Assembly: GCA_947653505.1 (NCBI GenBank)
Contig: CANTHI010000036.1
Coordinates: 1 to 13,210, forward strand
DNA: 13,210 bases
Origin: an uncultured Eubacterium sp.
Lineage (GTDB): Bacteria > Bacillota_A > Clostridia > Lachnospirales > Lachnospiraceae
Direction of reading: 5' to 3'
Position numbers and translations under genes: made by a program. The notes beneath the pieces were generated by a model, which worked only from the letters and a program-made list of their open reading frames with translations, was not told the origin of the DNA and made no database searches. Every line of letters starts with the position of its first letter. Position 1 is the stretch's first letter. Shown here piece after piece: positions 1 to 7,354 of this stretch.

Positions 1-47
1 GTTTTTGCCGGTTTGTGGTTTCCATAGCCGGGTGATCTGCTTCGCTG
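1..47. repeat. Left arm of a 47-bp perfect inverted repeat
   Basis: These 47 bases are the exact reverse complement of 341-387, and the match ends at base 48. The right arm lies in the natural C-terminal coding sequence of the MarR gene and runs up to its neighbour's ribosome binding site. The left arm interrupts the MarR reading frame with a TGA at 33-35, and recognisable MarR sequence resumes at 48. The left arm is therefore the foreign copy. It could be a fold-back amplification chimera, an assembly artefact at a contig end, or a real inverted duplication. Sequence alone does not decide. Confidence 0.9.
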
Positions 48-407
48 ACTTTCACCCAGCTGGGTCATCTTTCGGGCTGTTCCAGACAAAATATTAAAAA
101 ACTGGCAGCTGCCCTGCAAAAGAAAGGATTTATCACGATACAGCAAAGCCCGCAGGATACAAGAGCCATGTGTATCTGCCCTACGAAAAAGGCAGACAGC
201 TTCTTTCAGCATGATTTTGCAAAATACCAGAAAGAATTAAAGTATCTTTTTGAAGTCTATACAGACAAAGAAATTGAAACACTTTTTCTTCTTCTATCAA
301 AGCTCTATGCCGGAATCGGACATCTGGAACAAAAGACCGCCAGCGAAGCAGATCACCCGGCTATGGAAACCACAAACCGGCAAAAACAGGGAGGTAACAA
401 CAAATGA
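48..407 (+). CDS. MarR-family transcriptional regulator, 5'-truncated
   Basis: This is the C-terminal part of a winged-helix DNA-binding repressor of the MarR type. The visible part starts inside the helix-turn-helix (QLGHLSGCSRQNIKKLAAAL), continues with KKGFI and the wing with its SPQDTRA segment (the conserved D-x-R of MarR wings), and ends with a helical dimerisation tail of about 75 residues. The N-terminal helices are missing. The frame is interrupted by TGA at 33-35 inside the inverted-repeat arm, so the true start lies elsewhere or was lost at the junction. Its TGA stop shares ATGA with the next start (404), which implies translational coupling to the flavodoxin gene. The family usually represses its own operon; the ligand cannot be predicted. 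The family call is fairly sure. Whether the gene is broken in the organism or only in this sequence is open. Confidence 0.75.
   Translation, partial: TFTQLGHLSGCSRQNIKKLAAALQKKGFITIQQSPQDTRAMCICPTKKADSFFQHDFAKYQKELKYLFEVYTDKEIETLFLLLSKLYAGIGHLEQKTASEADHPAMETTNRQKQGGNNK
341..387. repeat. Right arm of the 47-bp perfect inverted repeat
   Basis: This is the exact reverse complement of 1-47. It encodes the tail of the MarR protein in frame and stops one base before the AGGGAGG ribosome binding site (388-394) of the flavodoxin gene, so this copy looks like the native one. The two arms enclose 293 bases that carry most of the surviving MarR coding sequence. Confidence 0.9.
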
Positions 408-928
408 AAACAATTGTCATCTACAATTCCCAGACAGGATTTACCAAACGGTATGCCCTGTGGATCGCAAAAGCGGCCGGCGCTGACTGCCTTCCGGTAT
501 CAGATGCAAAGAAGAAAGATCTGTCCGCATACGGAGCGATTATTTATGGCGGCTGGGCATGTGCGGGCAGTATTCACAAAATCAGCTGGTTTAAAAAACA
601 TGCCCTGCAGTGGGCCGGCCAGAAAAAGCTGATCGCCTTTTGTGTCGGAGCCAGTCCGGCCGAAAGCCCGGATATCGTGACTGCGCTTGAGCAGAATTTT
701 CATGACCCGGAGTTGAAAAACGTGCATCTGTTTTATTGTCCGGGCGGACTTTGCTATGAGAAAATGTCTGCCTCATCCAGACTGATGATGAAACTATTTA
801 TCAAAACGCTGAAAGCAAAGAAAAACCAGACACCACAGGAGCAGGAAATGATCCGGATCTTATCTTCATCTTATGATATTTCAGACAAAAAATATATCAG
901 GCCTGTCTTACAGTGTCTGAATCAGTAA
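404..928 (+). CDS. Flavodoxin-domain protein (HemG/flavodoxin_5-like)
   Basis: A 174-residue soluble FMN-binding electron carrier of the short flavodoxin family. The phosphate-binding loop is near the N-terminus after the first beta strand (NSQTGFTKR, residues 8-16). Further FMN-contact loops are plausible at YGGWACAGSI (48-57) and FCVGASPAESP (79-89). The C-terminal GGLCYEKMSASSRLMMKLF region resembles the HemG-like group found in clostridia. The start is supported by AGGGAGG nine bases upstream and the ATGA overlap with the MarR stop. The likely role is redox work under control of the upstream regulator. Protoporphyrinogen oxidase activity is known for HemG in enterobacteria but cannot be inferred here, since no haem genes are adjacent. 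The protein is full length for the family and ends just before a strong hairpin. Confidence 0.85.
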   Translation: MKTIVIYNSQTGFTKRYALWIAKAAGADCLPVSDAKKKDLSAYGAIIYGGWACAGSIHKISWFKKHALQWAGQKKLIAFCVGASPAESPDIVTALEQNFHDPELKNVHLFYCPGGLCYEKMSASSRLMMKLFIKTLKAKKNQTPQEQEMIRILSSSYDISDKKYIRPVLQCLNQ

Positions 929-943
929 TTTTCGCTGTCGGGA

Positions 944-994
944 AACTGCAGAAAAAACTTTGACAATGAAAGTGCCAAAGTTTTTTCTGCAGTT
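944..994. terminator. Bidirectional terminator hairpin between convergent genes
   Basis: Arms 944-962 and 976-994 pair perfectly over 19 bases around a 13-base loop. The arms contain an A-run and a T-run (AAAAAACTTTG / CAAAGTTTTTT), so a shorter stem with a T-tract can form on either strand. It lies 15 bases after the flavodoxin stop and directly after the TAG stop (998-996) of the convergent ABC permease, so it probably ends both transcripts. Confidence 0.8.
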
Positions 995-995
995 C

Positions 996-3617
996 CTAAC
1001 TGTTGCGGATTCGCTCCACAACGCTTTCCTGTCTCATCCTGCCACACTGGTCTGCCACGATCCCATGTACGATCAGATACAGCACCGGAACCAGTGCAAA
1101 GCACGGCCATACCACTACTTTTACCCGAAAGAAAAATGCCTGTCCAAGCATCCTGACAATCAGCTGTCCGGTGCCGCCTATCATAGCTATGGCCAGAAGC
1201 ACTGAGCCTGCCAGATACATGCATCCTTCTGCCAGCAGCATCCTCCTGCACTGCACCTGCGTCATTCCGACTGCTTCCAGCAGCGCAAATTCTTTTTTTC
1301 TGCTCAGAATGGAAGCCGCAGTCATATTGAAAAAATTCATCACACCGATCAGCCCGAGTACAAACACGAGCGCTGCGCCGATCACGTAGTACTTTTCGAC
1401 ATATTTTTGAAAGCTGCGCTCCATGACCAGGGAAGATGTCACATGCAACAGGCCATTTTCTTTTAATACGGTATCTTCCAGATACTGCTGGTACGCTGCG
1501 CGGTCTTTTTCGGGACAGTCTATCGTCGCATAAATCGCATTTTCCTGCTGCGTGACGGCAAGATATTCTTCCTCCGGCAGGATCAGCGTCACATAAACCG
1601 CGTCATAATACGAATAGTCCAGCGAATATGGCAGTTTTGCTTCCCCGGACACGGTATAGGTTTTTTCCCTGCCGCTCTGGTATTTCATCGTAATCCTGTC
1701 TCCGGGGAGATAATAGGATACCGGCCCGTCAGAATCTATAACATTAAAATCTGTCAGTATCTGTTTTCCGTCACAAAACGTATCCCAGGAACAGGGCTGC
1801 CCCTTCCATTCCAGCTTTTCAAATACGGTCTGGCTGATTCCCATCAGATGTATCCGGATTTTTCCGGACGCAGCCGCCTGTTCCCACATGTTTCTGGCGT
1901 AATCGTTCCAGACATCAGCATTCTGCGCCGCCAGATCTTCCCATACCTGCCGCAGATGCGGTTCCATTTGATGCATCTGCGCTGAATACCAGACGTATCC
2001 GGTTCTGTAATCACCGTCCGGACATGCTTCCAGCTGCTGCCGGATCGCAGGCGTCAGATGTGCAAAGGACGAATTTGCCGCGGTAGCCGGGATCTGATCG
2101 ATCTGAAAATCTGCCGACAAAAACATCTGCTTATAAATATCCAGATCATACCCCTGTACCAGAATCACAATGCAGTCCATCACAACCAGAGACAATGCCA
2201 CCGACAGCATTACAATAAACCCCTTTGCAATATTTCTGCGAAAATTCCAGAATGCCATCGTAAACCAGTTATAATATAATTTTGCTTTTCTATGTTTTCT
2301 CCTGGTTTTCCCGACAGGAATAAAACTATCCGCGGCAGAAGCTGTATCCTCTGCCATCCGTAACGCTTCTACCGGCGTCACCTGTTCCACCAGACGGCAG
2401 GACCGCATGACAGACAGATAAACGGTCCCAAGGGTCAGAAGCGCCGCCGCGATAAAAATAGCCGGATGGCAGGAGATCACCGTTTCTGCCTGTCCTGACA
2501 ATTCTGCATGCAGTTCCCCGTCTGCCACAAGCAGCGGCGATATCCACACACCCGATAAATATCCCGCGATCAGTCCGCATGGAATGCCTGTGACCGATAA
2601 TCTCCATACCTGCATATGCACCAGCTTTTTCAGCTGTCTTCCTGTCGTCCCGATATTTTTTAAAAGTCCGTAGATCCGGATATCCGTCTGAATGGAAATA
2701 TTAAAAATATTATAAATAATCAGATATCCGGCAAGCACAATTAGTATCACCAGTGCCGCTACTGTATCAAAACGAAATCCATCCTCCCCAAATATCTGAT
2801 ATGCCGGATTGACTTCAAAGCTCCGGCTGTTGTCCGAAAGTCTGCCTTCCTTTGTCAGCGCATCTGTTTTTCCGGATAAATCCCACAGATTCCGATACCA
2901 TACTACCAGATCGTACCCTCCATTGAGCAGCCCGTTTTTCAAATCCTGTTCAGTAACCGGATATCTGTGTGCTTCTGCATAATCTGCGGACACCCAGATC
3001 ATCTGTGCCATAATGGCCGGATCACTCTCCCAGTAACCACACAGGCGGAAGGTATCCGTACAAAGCTCTCCGGGATTTTGTTCATACGTAATCGTAATCT
3101 CCGCTCCCAGTTCCTGCGGCACCCCAAGCGCTTCCAGCACAAAAGACCCTGCCGCAAGCTCGTTCCCATGCTCCGGCAGATGCCCGCAGGACGGTATCTG
3201 CTGAAAGCTCTCTGCCATATTTTCATCCGCAAAGCGTACTTCTGTCGAAAACCCATACCGTTCATCCACACCGCTTCCAAGAAACATTCCCCGTCCATAG
3301 CGTTCCACTTCCTTATTTTTCTCCACTGCGGCAGCCGCTGTCTGATATTCTCCCTCTGTCAGATCCTGCACCACTGCGTGCGATGTACTCATCATCTGGC
3401 GCATATCCGCCGCTCTTTTCGACAGTATCATCGATGATGTTCCGGTAAACAGGTTTGTAAACAGCATACAGGTCAGCACGATCGCCAGAATGGCAAGCCG
3501 GCTGCGTCCCCTGCTCATCTTCATAAACTTCCCTGCCAGTTCCCTCATAAGCTCCTGATTATCTACTTTCACCATGCCAGCAGGTCTCCCATTTGTTCTA
3601 TTATCCGCTCTCACCAT
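996..3617 (-). CDS. ABC transporter permease with two FtsX domains
   Basis: An 873-residue membrane protein, the permease partner of the ATPase encoded just upstream. Hydrophobic segments suggest a duplicated 1+3 layout. One helix lies near 41-62, followed by an extracytoplasmic part of about 220 residues, then three helices of an FtsX domain (about 285-310, 342-364, 385-405). A second single helix (465-488) precedes another extracytoplasmic part of about 250 residues and three final helices (743-768, 800-823, 835-855). The RKKEFALLEAVGMT stretch after the first helix of the last domain is typical of FtsX permeases. Classical BceB has about 650 residues and ten helices, so this is an FtsX exporter but not an obvious BceB. 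The kinase and regulator upstream suggest export or removal of a cell-envelope-active peptide; substrate unknown. Start choice is ambiguous: ATG 3617 has GGGAGG eight bases upstream, while in-frame ATG 3575 has GGGAGA. Both lie in a tandem repeat. Confidence 0.88.
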   Translation of the reverse strand: MVRADNRTNGRPAGMVKVDNQELMRELAGKFMKMSRGRSRLAILAIVLTCMLFTNLFTGTSSMILSKRAADMRQMMSTSHAVVQDLTEGEYQTAAAAVEKNKEVERYGRGMFLGSGVDERYGFSTEVRFADENMAESFQQIPSCGHLPEHGNELAAGSFVLEALGVPQELGAEITITYEQNPGELCTDTFRLCGYWESDPAIMAQMIWVSADYAEAHRYPVTEQDLKNGLLNGGYDLVVWYRNLWDLSGKTDALTKEGRLSDNSRSFEVNPAYQIFGEDGFRFDTVAALVILIVLAGYLIIYNIFNISIQTDIRIYGLLKNIGTTGRQLKKLVHMQVWRLSVTGIPCGLIAGYLSGVWISPLLVADGELHAELSGQAETVISCHPAIFIAAALLTLGTVYLSVMRSCRLVEQVTPVEALRMAEDTASAADSFIPVGKTRRKHRKAKLYYNWFTMAFWNFRRNIAKGFIVMLSVALSLVVMDCIVILVQGYDLDIYKQMFLSADFQIDQIPATAANSSFAHLTPAIRQQLEACPDGDYRTGYVWYSAQMHQMEPHLRQVWEDLAAQNADVWNDYARNMWEQAAASGKIRIHLMGISQTVFEKLEWKGQPCSWDTFCDGKQILTDFNVIDSDGPVSYYLPGDRITMKYQSGREKTYTVSGEAKLPYSLDYSYYDAVYVTLILPEEEYLAVTQQENAIYATIDCPEKDRAAYQQYLEDTVLKENGLLHVTSSLVMERSFQKYVEKYYVIGAALVFVLGLIGVMNFFNMTAASILSRKKEFALLEAVGMTQVQCRRMLLAEGCMYLAGSVLLAIAMIGGTGQLIVRMLGQAFFFRVKVVVWPCFALVPVLYLIVHGIVADQCGRMRQESVVERIRNS

Positions 3618-3674
3618 ACCACAGGCCTCCCATTTGTTCTATTATCCGCTTTCACCATGCCGCAAGCCTCCCAT
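3566..3674. repeat. Tandem 41/42-bp repeat carrying ribosome binding site and start codon
   Basis: Two near-complete units and a third, partial one, which lies in the ATPase 3' end, follow each other with periods of 42 and 41 bases. Read on the minus strand, each unit has GGGAGG or GGGAGA, then 8-9 bases, then ATGGTGA. The first two units then share an identical run that includes GCGGATAATAGAACAAAT. The three ATGs begin at 3658, 3617 and 3575. Starts 3617 and 3575 are in frame with the permease. Start 3658 is out of frame because its unit is 41 bases long. The repeat spans the ATPase stop (TGA 3654-3652). Confidence 0.9.
3611..3658 (-). CDS. Possible 15-codon leader ORF in the ATPase-permease junction
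   Basis: ATG at 3658 has GGGAGG eight bases upstream and overlaps the ATPase stop within ATGGTGA. It opens a frame of 15 codons ending in TGA (3613-3611), which again lies inside ATGGTGA with the permease start at 3617. A ribosome finishing the ATPase could therefore reinitiate on this mini-ORF and then on the permease. It arises from the 41-base repeat unit and may simply be a by-product of the duplication. No function is claimed for the peptide itself. Confidence 0.35.
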   Translation of the reverse strand: MVKADNRTNGRPVVW

Positions 3675-4320
3675 CCTCAATCCGCAGAATCCGGTCTGCC
3701 ATCTGCGCAATCTCTTCATTGTGTGTGATCATAACAATCGTCTGATGAAACTGCTGGTTTGTTACCTTCAAAAGCCCGATCACATCCTGACTTGTTCTGG
3801 AATCCAGATTTCCGGTCGGTTCATCGGCCAGCAGTACGGACGGCTTTACAGACAGCGCTCTGGCAATCGCCGCCCGCTGCTGCTGGCCGCCGGATAATGT
3901 ATTTGGCAGATTTTCCAGTTTTCCACCAAGTCCCAGGATCTGTACGATCTGATCCACATATTCCGCATCCGGTCTTTTTCCATCCAGTCTCGCAGGCAGC
4001 ACAATGTTTTCCCAGATATTCATCATCGGGACGAGATTATACTGCTGGAAGACAAATCCGATATTCCGGCGCCGGAAAATTGTCAGCCCGTCGCTTGTCA
4101 TCTGGTCCAGCCTTTGCCCGTCTACGGTCACTGTTCCGGACGTCGGCTGGTCCAGTCCGCCGATCATGTGCAACAGGGTGGATTTCCCGCTGCCGGAAGT
4201 ACCCACAATCGCCACAAATTCACCTTTTTCCACCGAAAAGCTAACGCCGTCCAGTGCATGAACCTCTGTCTCTCCTTTTCCATAGTATTTTTTTAACTGT
4301 TCTACTGTCAGTATCTGCAT
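3652..4320 (-). CDS. ABC transporter ATP-binding protein (MacB/LolD/BceA-like)
   Basis: A 222-residue cytoplasmic ATPase that powers the adjacent FtsX permease. All nucleotide-binding motifs are intact: Walker A GTSGSGKS (40-47), Q-loop FQQYNLVP (91-98), signature LSGGQQQR (142-149), Walker B VLLADEPTGNLD (162-173) and the switch histidine H200 in MITHN. The LADEPTGNLD wording is typical of the subfamily paired with FtsX permeases. ATG 4320 is preferred because AAGGAGG lies five bases upstream. An in-frame start nine codons earlier (4347) would have to read through that site. The stop overlaps an ATG in ATGGTGA, so translation is likely coupled to what follows. Upstream is a hairpin with a T-run that may attenuate transcription coming from the kinase gene. 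Confidence 0.93.
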   Translation of the reverse strand: MQILTVEQLKKYYGKGETEVHALDGVSFSVEKGEFVAIVGTSGSGKSTLLHMIGGLDQPTSGTVTVDGQRLDQMTSDGLTIFRRRNIGFVFQQYNLVPMMNIWENIVLPARLDGKRPDAEYVDQIVQILGLGGKLENLPNTLSGGQQQRAAIARALSVKPSVLLADEPTGNLDSRTSQDVIGLLKVTNQQFHQTIVMITHNEEIAQMADRILRIEDGRLAAW

Positions 4321-4345
4321 ATCTGCCTCCTTATTTCCAGTACAC

Positions 4346-4376
4346 AAAAAAGCCTGTACTGTGTTCTACAATACAG
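4346..4376 (-). terminator. Intrinsic terminator or attenuator ahead of the ABC genes
   Basis: On the minus strand, CTGTATTG (4376-4369) pairs with CAGTACAG (4361-4354), including one G-U pair, across a 7-base loop, and GC plus six T follow (4351-4346). An alternative outer pairing of GCCTGT with ACAGGC (4393-4388 with 4357-4352) would also end at the T-run. Only about 25 bases remain to the ATPase ATG, too few for a promoter, so the hairpin must lie inside the ABC leader or in read-through from the kinase gene. The same bases form a near-palindrome (TGTA..TG-7-CA..TACA) that could instead be a response-regulator operator. Confidence 0.55.
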
Positions 4377-4420
4377 ACTTTATATTAACAGGCACATGTT
4401 TCCAGCTGGTTTCTAAAATA

Positions 4421-5359
4421 TCACGATTTTGAAACAATTCGGGGAGCAGGCAGGAACACCGAAAAAACAGAACCTTTTCCGTACCGGGACGTTACCCTGA
4501 TATAGCCTTTCTGCGCCTGTATCATTTCCCTTGCCAGAAACAGCCCGATCCCGGCGCCAGGATAATCCCTGGCATCCATACTTCTGTAAAATCTGCCAAA
4601 TATTTTAGGAATCTCCCCTTCTGATATCCCCATGCCGTTGTCCCGCACATCCATCCGGACAAAAAAAGAATACGGTTCCACACGGATCTCCACCTGTCCG
4701 CCTTCCCCCGTATATTTCACCGCGTTATCCACAAGATTTCCGACCGCTTCCGCAGTCCATTTCTGATCAAATACAGCCTGCACCGTTGTCCGCGCTACGT
4801 TCAGGCAGATACCCTTTGCCTCCGCCTTTGGACCGTAATCTCTCCGGATCCCGTCCAGCAGCTCTGCAACAGACGAAAGAACCGGATATACACGGATCAT
4901 TCCCTGTTCCATTCTGGACAATTTAACCAGTGACTGAATCAGAAAATCCAGCTGGTCTGTCTGCTGCACGATCGTATCCACCAGCTGCGCATGTCCGGTA
5001 TCCGCTTCTTTTAGCAATTCCGAATAGATTTTGAGATTCGACACCGGCGTCAGTGTCTGGTGCGCGATATCCGAAATCAGCTCCTGTACCAGATTTTTCT
5101 GCTGCTTTTGTACTTCTTCCGCCCGGCACCGGTCCTCCAGAAAATGCTGAAATCCATTTTCCATAGCGGAAAGCTCTGTTTCAGAGATTTCGCGAATGCA
5201 AAAACTGCCCTTTTGCGCATCCGCAAGCATCTGCTCCAGACGGTATAACAACGCCCTCTCCTTCCCCGCAAAATAGCGGTACCACAAGTATCCGGTCACT
5301 GCCGCACTGACTGCCACACCGATGATAGTTCCCATTCTGATCAACTGCCTTCCTGCCAT
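4421..5359 (-). CDS. Sensor histidine kinase
   Basis: A 312-residue membrane-anchored kinase. One clear hydrophobic helix lies at residues 11-30, with no sizeable extracellular domain, then a linker, a dimerisation helix with the phospho-acceptor H100 (SDIAHQTLTP), and a complete HATPase_c domain: N-box NLVDNAVKYT (208-217), G1 DNGMGI (240-245), F-box IFGRFYRS (253-260), G2 GAGIGLFLAREM (268-279). Kinases without a sensor domain beside ABC exporters often sense through the transporter, as in Bce systems, so signal input from the downstream exporter is a reasonable inference. It follows its response regulator after 28 bases that contain the 12-base palindrome CTGTCCGGACAG (5372-5383). The ribosome binding site for ATG 5359 is poor, and ATG at codon 9 is an alternative. 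The gene ends 44 bases before the terminator-like hairpin. Confidence 0.92.
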   Translation of the reverse strand: MAGRQLIRMGTIIGVAVSAAVTGYLWYRYFAGKERALLYRLEQMLADAQKGSFCIREISETELSAMENGFQHFLEDRCRAEEVQKQQKNLVQELISDIAHQTLTPVSNLKIYSELLKEADTGHAQLVDTIVQQTDQLDFLIQSLVKLSRMEQGMIRVYPVLSSVAELLDGIRRDYGPKAEAKGICLNVARTTVQAVFDQKWTAEAVGNLVDNAVKYTGEGGQVEIRVEPYSFFVRMDVRDNGMGISEGEIPKIFGRFYRSMDARDYPGAGIGLFLAREMIQAQKGYIRVTSRYGKGSVFSVFLPAPRIVSKS

Positions 5360-5387
5360 TCATAAGCTGAGCTGTCCGGACAGTTCC

Positions 5388-6065
5388 TTATTCCCGTCCG
5401 GACGTCCATGTATATCCGACCCCGTAGATAGTCTTAATATATGACCGTCCTGCCGCATCCTCCAGTTTGTCCCGAAGCCTTTTTACCGCGACGGTAAGCG
5501 CATGCTCTTCCACATACTCTGTATCTCCATCCCAGACCTTATCAATCAGACAGCTTCTTTTCACGACAGCTCCCGCATTTTCACATAATATCTTTAACAG
5601 CTTCTGCTCTGTCAGACTCAGCTCCAGTTGTTTTCCATCTTTAAAAAACTGCATGGCTGCAAAATCAAAATCCAGATTCTGATCCTTATACCGCGCCCCG
5701 GCTGCACCTTTTTCCCGCAGCTGCACCTGTACTCTGGCCCGCAGGACCATCAGGCTGAATGGTTTTGTAATATAATCATTCGCTCCGGCTTCCAGTCCCA
5801 TTACAATATCCAGTTCCATATTATTCACGGTCAGAAGAATCACCGGCATCTGATACTTTCTGCGGATTTCCCGCACAAATTCTATGCCATTTCCATCCGG
5901 AAGATTAACATCCAAAAGTATCAGGTCCGTCCGGCACTCCCTCAGCCGCTCTCTCGCTTCCTGCAGCGTCCGGCAGGGCAGAAACAGGTACTGCTCCTGC
6001 CGCAGAGCCAGCTGGATGCCTTCATTCATCTTTTTATCATCTTCTACGATCATAATATGAACCAT
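5388..6065 (-). CDS. OmpR/PhoB-family response regulator
   Basis: A 225-residue transcription factor with an N-terminal receiver domain: acidic pair D9-D10, phospho-acceptor D52 in LILLDVNLPDGNG, T79, and K101 in ITKPFS. The C-terminal winged helix (about 130-222) carries the familiar LTEQKLLKILCENAG and HALTVAVKRLRDKL segments and ends in IKTIYGVGYTW. All phosphorylation residues are present, so it should be active. The likely partner is the histidine kinase directly downstream, and the likely target is the ABC exporter promoter region or its own operon. The start ATG 6065 is preceded by a purine-rich AGGGGAAGAAGAA. The gene lies 71 bases after the YbaK-type gene in the same direction, and no convincing terminator was seen in that gap, so read-through from the peptidase operon is possible. 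Confidence 0.94.
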   Translation of the reverse strand: MVHIMIVEDDKKMNEGIQLALRQEQYLFLPCRTLQEARERLRECRTDLILLDVNLPDGNGIEFVREIRRKYQMPVILLTVNNMELDIVMGLEAGANDYITKPFSLMVLRARVQVQLREKGAAGARYKDQNLDFDFAAMQFFKDGKQLELSLTEQKLLKILCENAGAVVKRSCLIDKVWDGDTEYVEEHALTVAVKRLRDKLEDAAGRSYIKTIYGVGYTWTSGRE

Positions 6066-6136
6066 TTCTTCTTCCCCTGTTTCTCAGATCCAGGTCATTA
6101 CCCGGACTGATTTTGCGGTCCATTTCAATACGAATA

Positions 6137-6613
6137 CTACATACTGATTTCTGCTGTCTGATATGGTATCGCCTTTTCCAGATCCTGTGGAGCCAGTTCT
6201 ACCTGACAGCCGATCTTTCCACCGCTGACCATCATCGTTGTCTGTTGTCTGCAGCTGGCGTCAATGACTGTTGGAAACTGCTTTTTCATTCCGACCGGTG
6301 AACAGCCTCCATGCACATATCCGGTAAGCGGCAGCAGCTCCTTTTCCCGTATCATCTCGATCTTTTTCTCACCGACAGACTCCGCAGCTTTTTTCAGATC
6401 CAGCTCTTTTGCAACCGGAACTACAAACACAAAATGCCGGCCGGATTTTCCAACCGTTACAAGCGTTTTAAAAACCTGGTCCGGATTCTCTCCCAGCACG
6501 GCTGCTACTTCCATCCCGGCGACCGCTCCGGTATCGGTATAAAAATGGCTCTCATACGCGATATGCTTTGCGTCCAGCAGCCGCATGACATTTGTCTTTT
6601 CATTTTTCTTCAT
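6137..6613 (-). CDS. ybaK: Cys-tRNA(Pro)/Cys-tRNA(Cys) deacylase, YbaK/EbsC family
   Basis: A 158-residue cytoplasmic YbaK-fold protein. This family removes cysteine wrongly charged on tRNA(Pro) and related mischarged products, a proofreading step in translation. Visible family features are the conserved lysine K49 in QVFKTLV, the central beta segment FVFVVPVAKELDLKKAAE (61-78), and the glycine-rich GYVHGGCSPVGMKK segment (98-111) that shapes the substrate pocket. The length is normal for the stand-alone enzyme. ATG 6613 is preferred. A GTG five codons upstream (6628) would directly abut the AGGGA element, which instead suits the ATG at a slightly long spacing. It lies 30 bases downstream of the second signal peptidase gene and is probably cotranscribed with it, although the functions are unrelated. 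Confidence 0.9.
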   Translation of the reverse strand: MKKNEKTNVMRLLDAKHIAYESHFYTDTGAVAGMEVAAVLGENPDQVFKTLVTVGKSGRHFVFVVPVAKELDLKKAAESVGEKKIEMIREKELLPLTGYVHGGCSPVGMKKQFPTVIDASCRQQTTMMVSGGKIGCQVELAPQDLEKAIPYQTAEISM

Positions 6614-6643
6614 AGTACACGCTTTCACTCCCTGCTGTCACTG

Positions 6644-7309
6644 TCAGATATTTAAAAACAGATGAAAATTGGGATAATATTTTAAAATCGCACGGCCGAT
6701 AATCTGGTCCTTTTGCACGTACGTATAAGCCTGGGCTTCCTGTTTGTCAGACGCCACGTCATCATCAAGCGCACATTGTGCCCAGTACCTGGCATCCTCC
6801 GAAATATTCCGGTTATCCCCCAGCATCAGATACGCATCCTGCGGCACTTCAAAATAAAATCCATCATTTCCATCCATCCATTTCTCCGGCAGATAATTTT
6901 CTTCAATCGGCCTGGAAGCCCCGTCAATATAAATACCTCCATCTTTGATCTCCACCGTCTCCCCCGGCAGCCCGATCACACGTTTAATATAAATCGTTTC
7001 CTCATGCACCGGATACCGGAACATCACGACGTCATACCGCTTTGGATCTTCGAACAGATACGAAAGCCGGAATCCAAAAATCCGGTCATCAATCGTCAGC
7101 AGATTTTCCATAGACTCTGAAGGGATCTCCGCGTTAATCAGCACATACCGGTTGACAACCGTAGCCGCTACACACGCAAACAAAATAATCCATACATAGC
7201 TTAACAGCTCCTTCCACCACGGACGCTTCTCCTCCTGCTGCTCTTCCTCTGCCTGCTTTTTACTCTTAGGATCCTTTTTCATATCATTTTTTTCAGAATT
7301 AACCTCCAT
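6644..7309 (-). CDS. lepB: Type I signal peptidase (downstream paralogue)
   Basis: A 221-residue membrane protease that cleaves signal peptides from exported proteins on the outer face of the membrane. A charged, Lys/Glu-rich cytoplasmic tail (1-34) is followed by one transmembrane helix (about 36-55) and the catalytic domain. The nucleophile S66 lies in IPSESME and the general base K109 in YIKRVIGLPGE; the conserved GDNRNISEDAR box follows at 164-174. This is the small Gram-positive SipS-type form. It aligns without gaps to the adjacent upstream peptidase, at about 63% identity by my hand count over 169 residues. The ATG lies only 45 bases after the upstream gene's stop. The ribosome binding site is unclear because AGCAGG abuts the ATG, so the start is less certain than the family. 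Confidence 0.93.
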   Translation of the reverse strand: MEVNSEKNDMKKDPKSKKQAEEEQQEEKRPWWKELLSYVWIILFACVAATVVNRYVLINAEIPSESMENLLTIDDRIFGFRLSYLFEDPKRYDVVMFRYPVHEETIYIKRVIGLPGETVEIKDGGIYIDGASRPIEENYLPEKWMDGNDGFYFEVPQDAYLMLGDNRNISEDARYWAQCALDDDVASDKQEAQAYTYVQKDQIIGRAILKYYPNFHLFLNI

Positions 7310-7354
7310 CCTGCTGAATTTTATACGAATCTGCCGCCTTATTTTTAAAGAAGC

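Noticed and set aside
5372..5383. Palindrome CTGTCCGGACAG between response regulator and kinase as an operator
   Set aside because: It lies inside a 28-base intergenic gap of one operon with no promoter nearby. Twelve-base palindromes with TCCGGA are frequent in this window.
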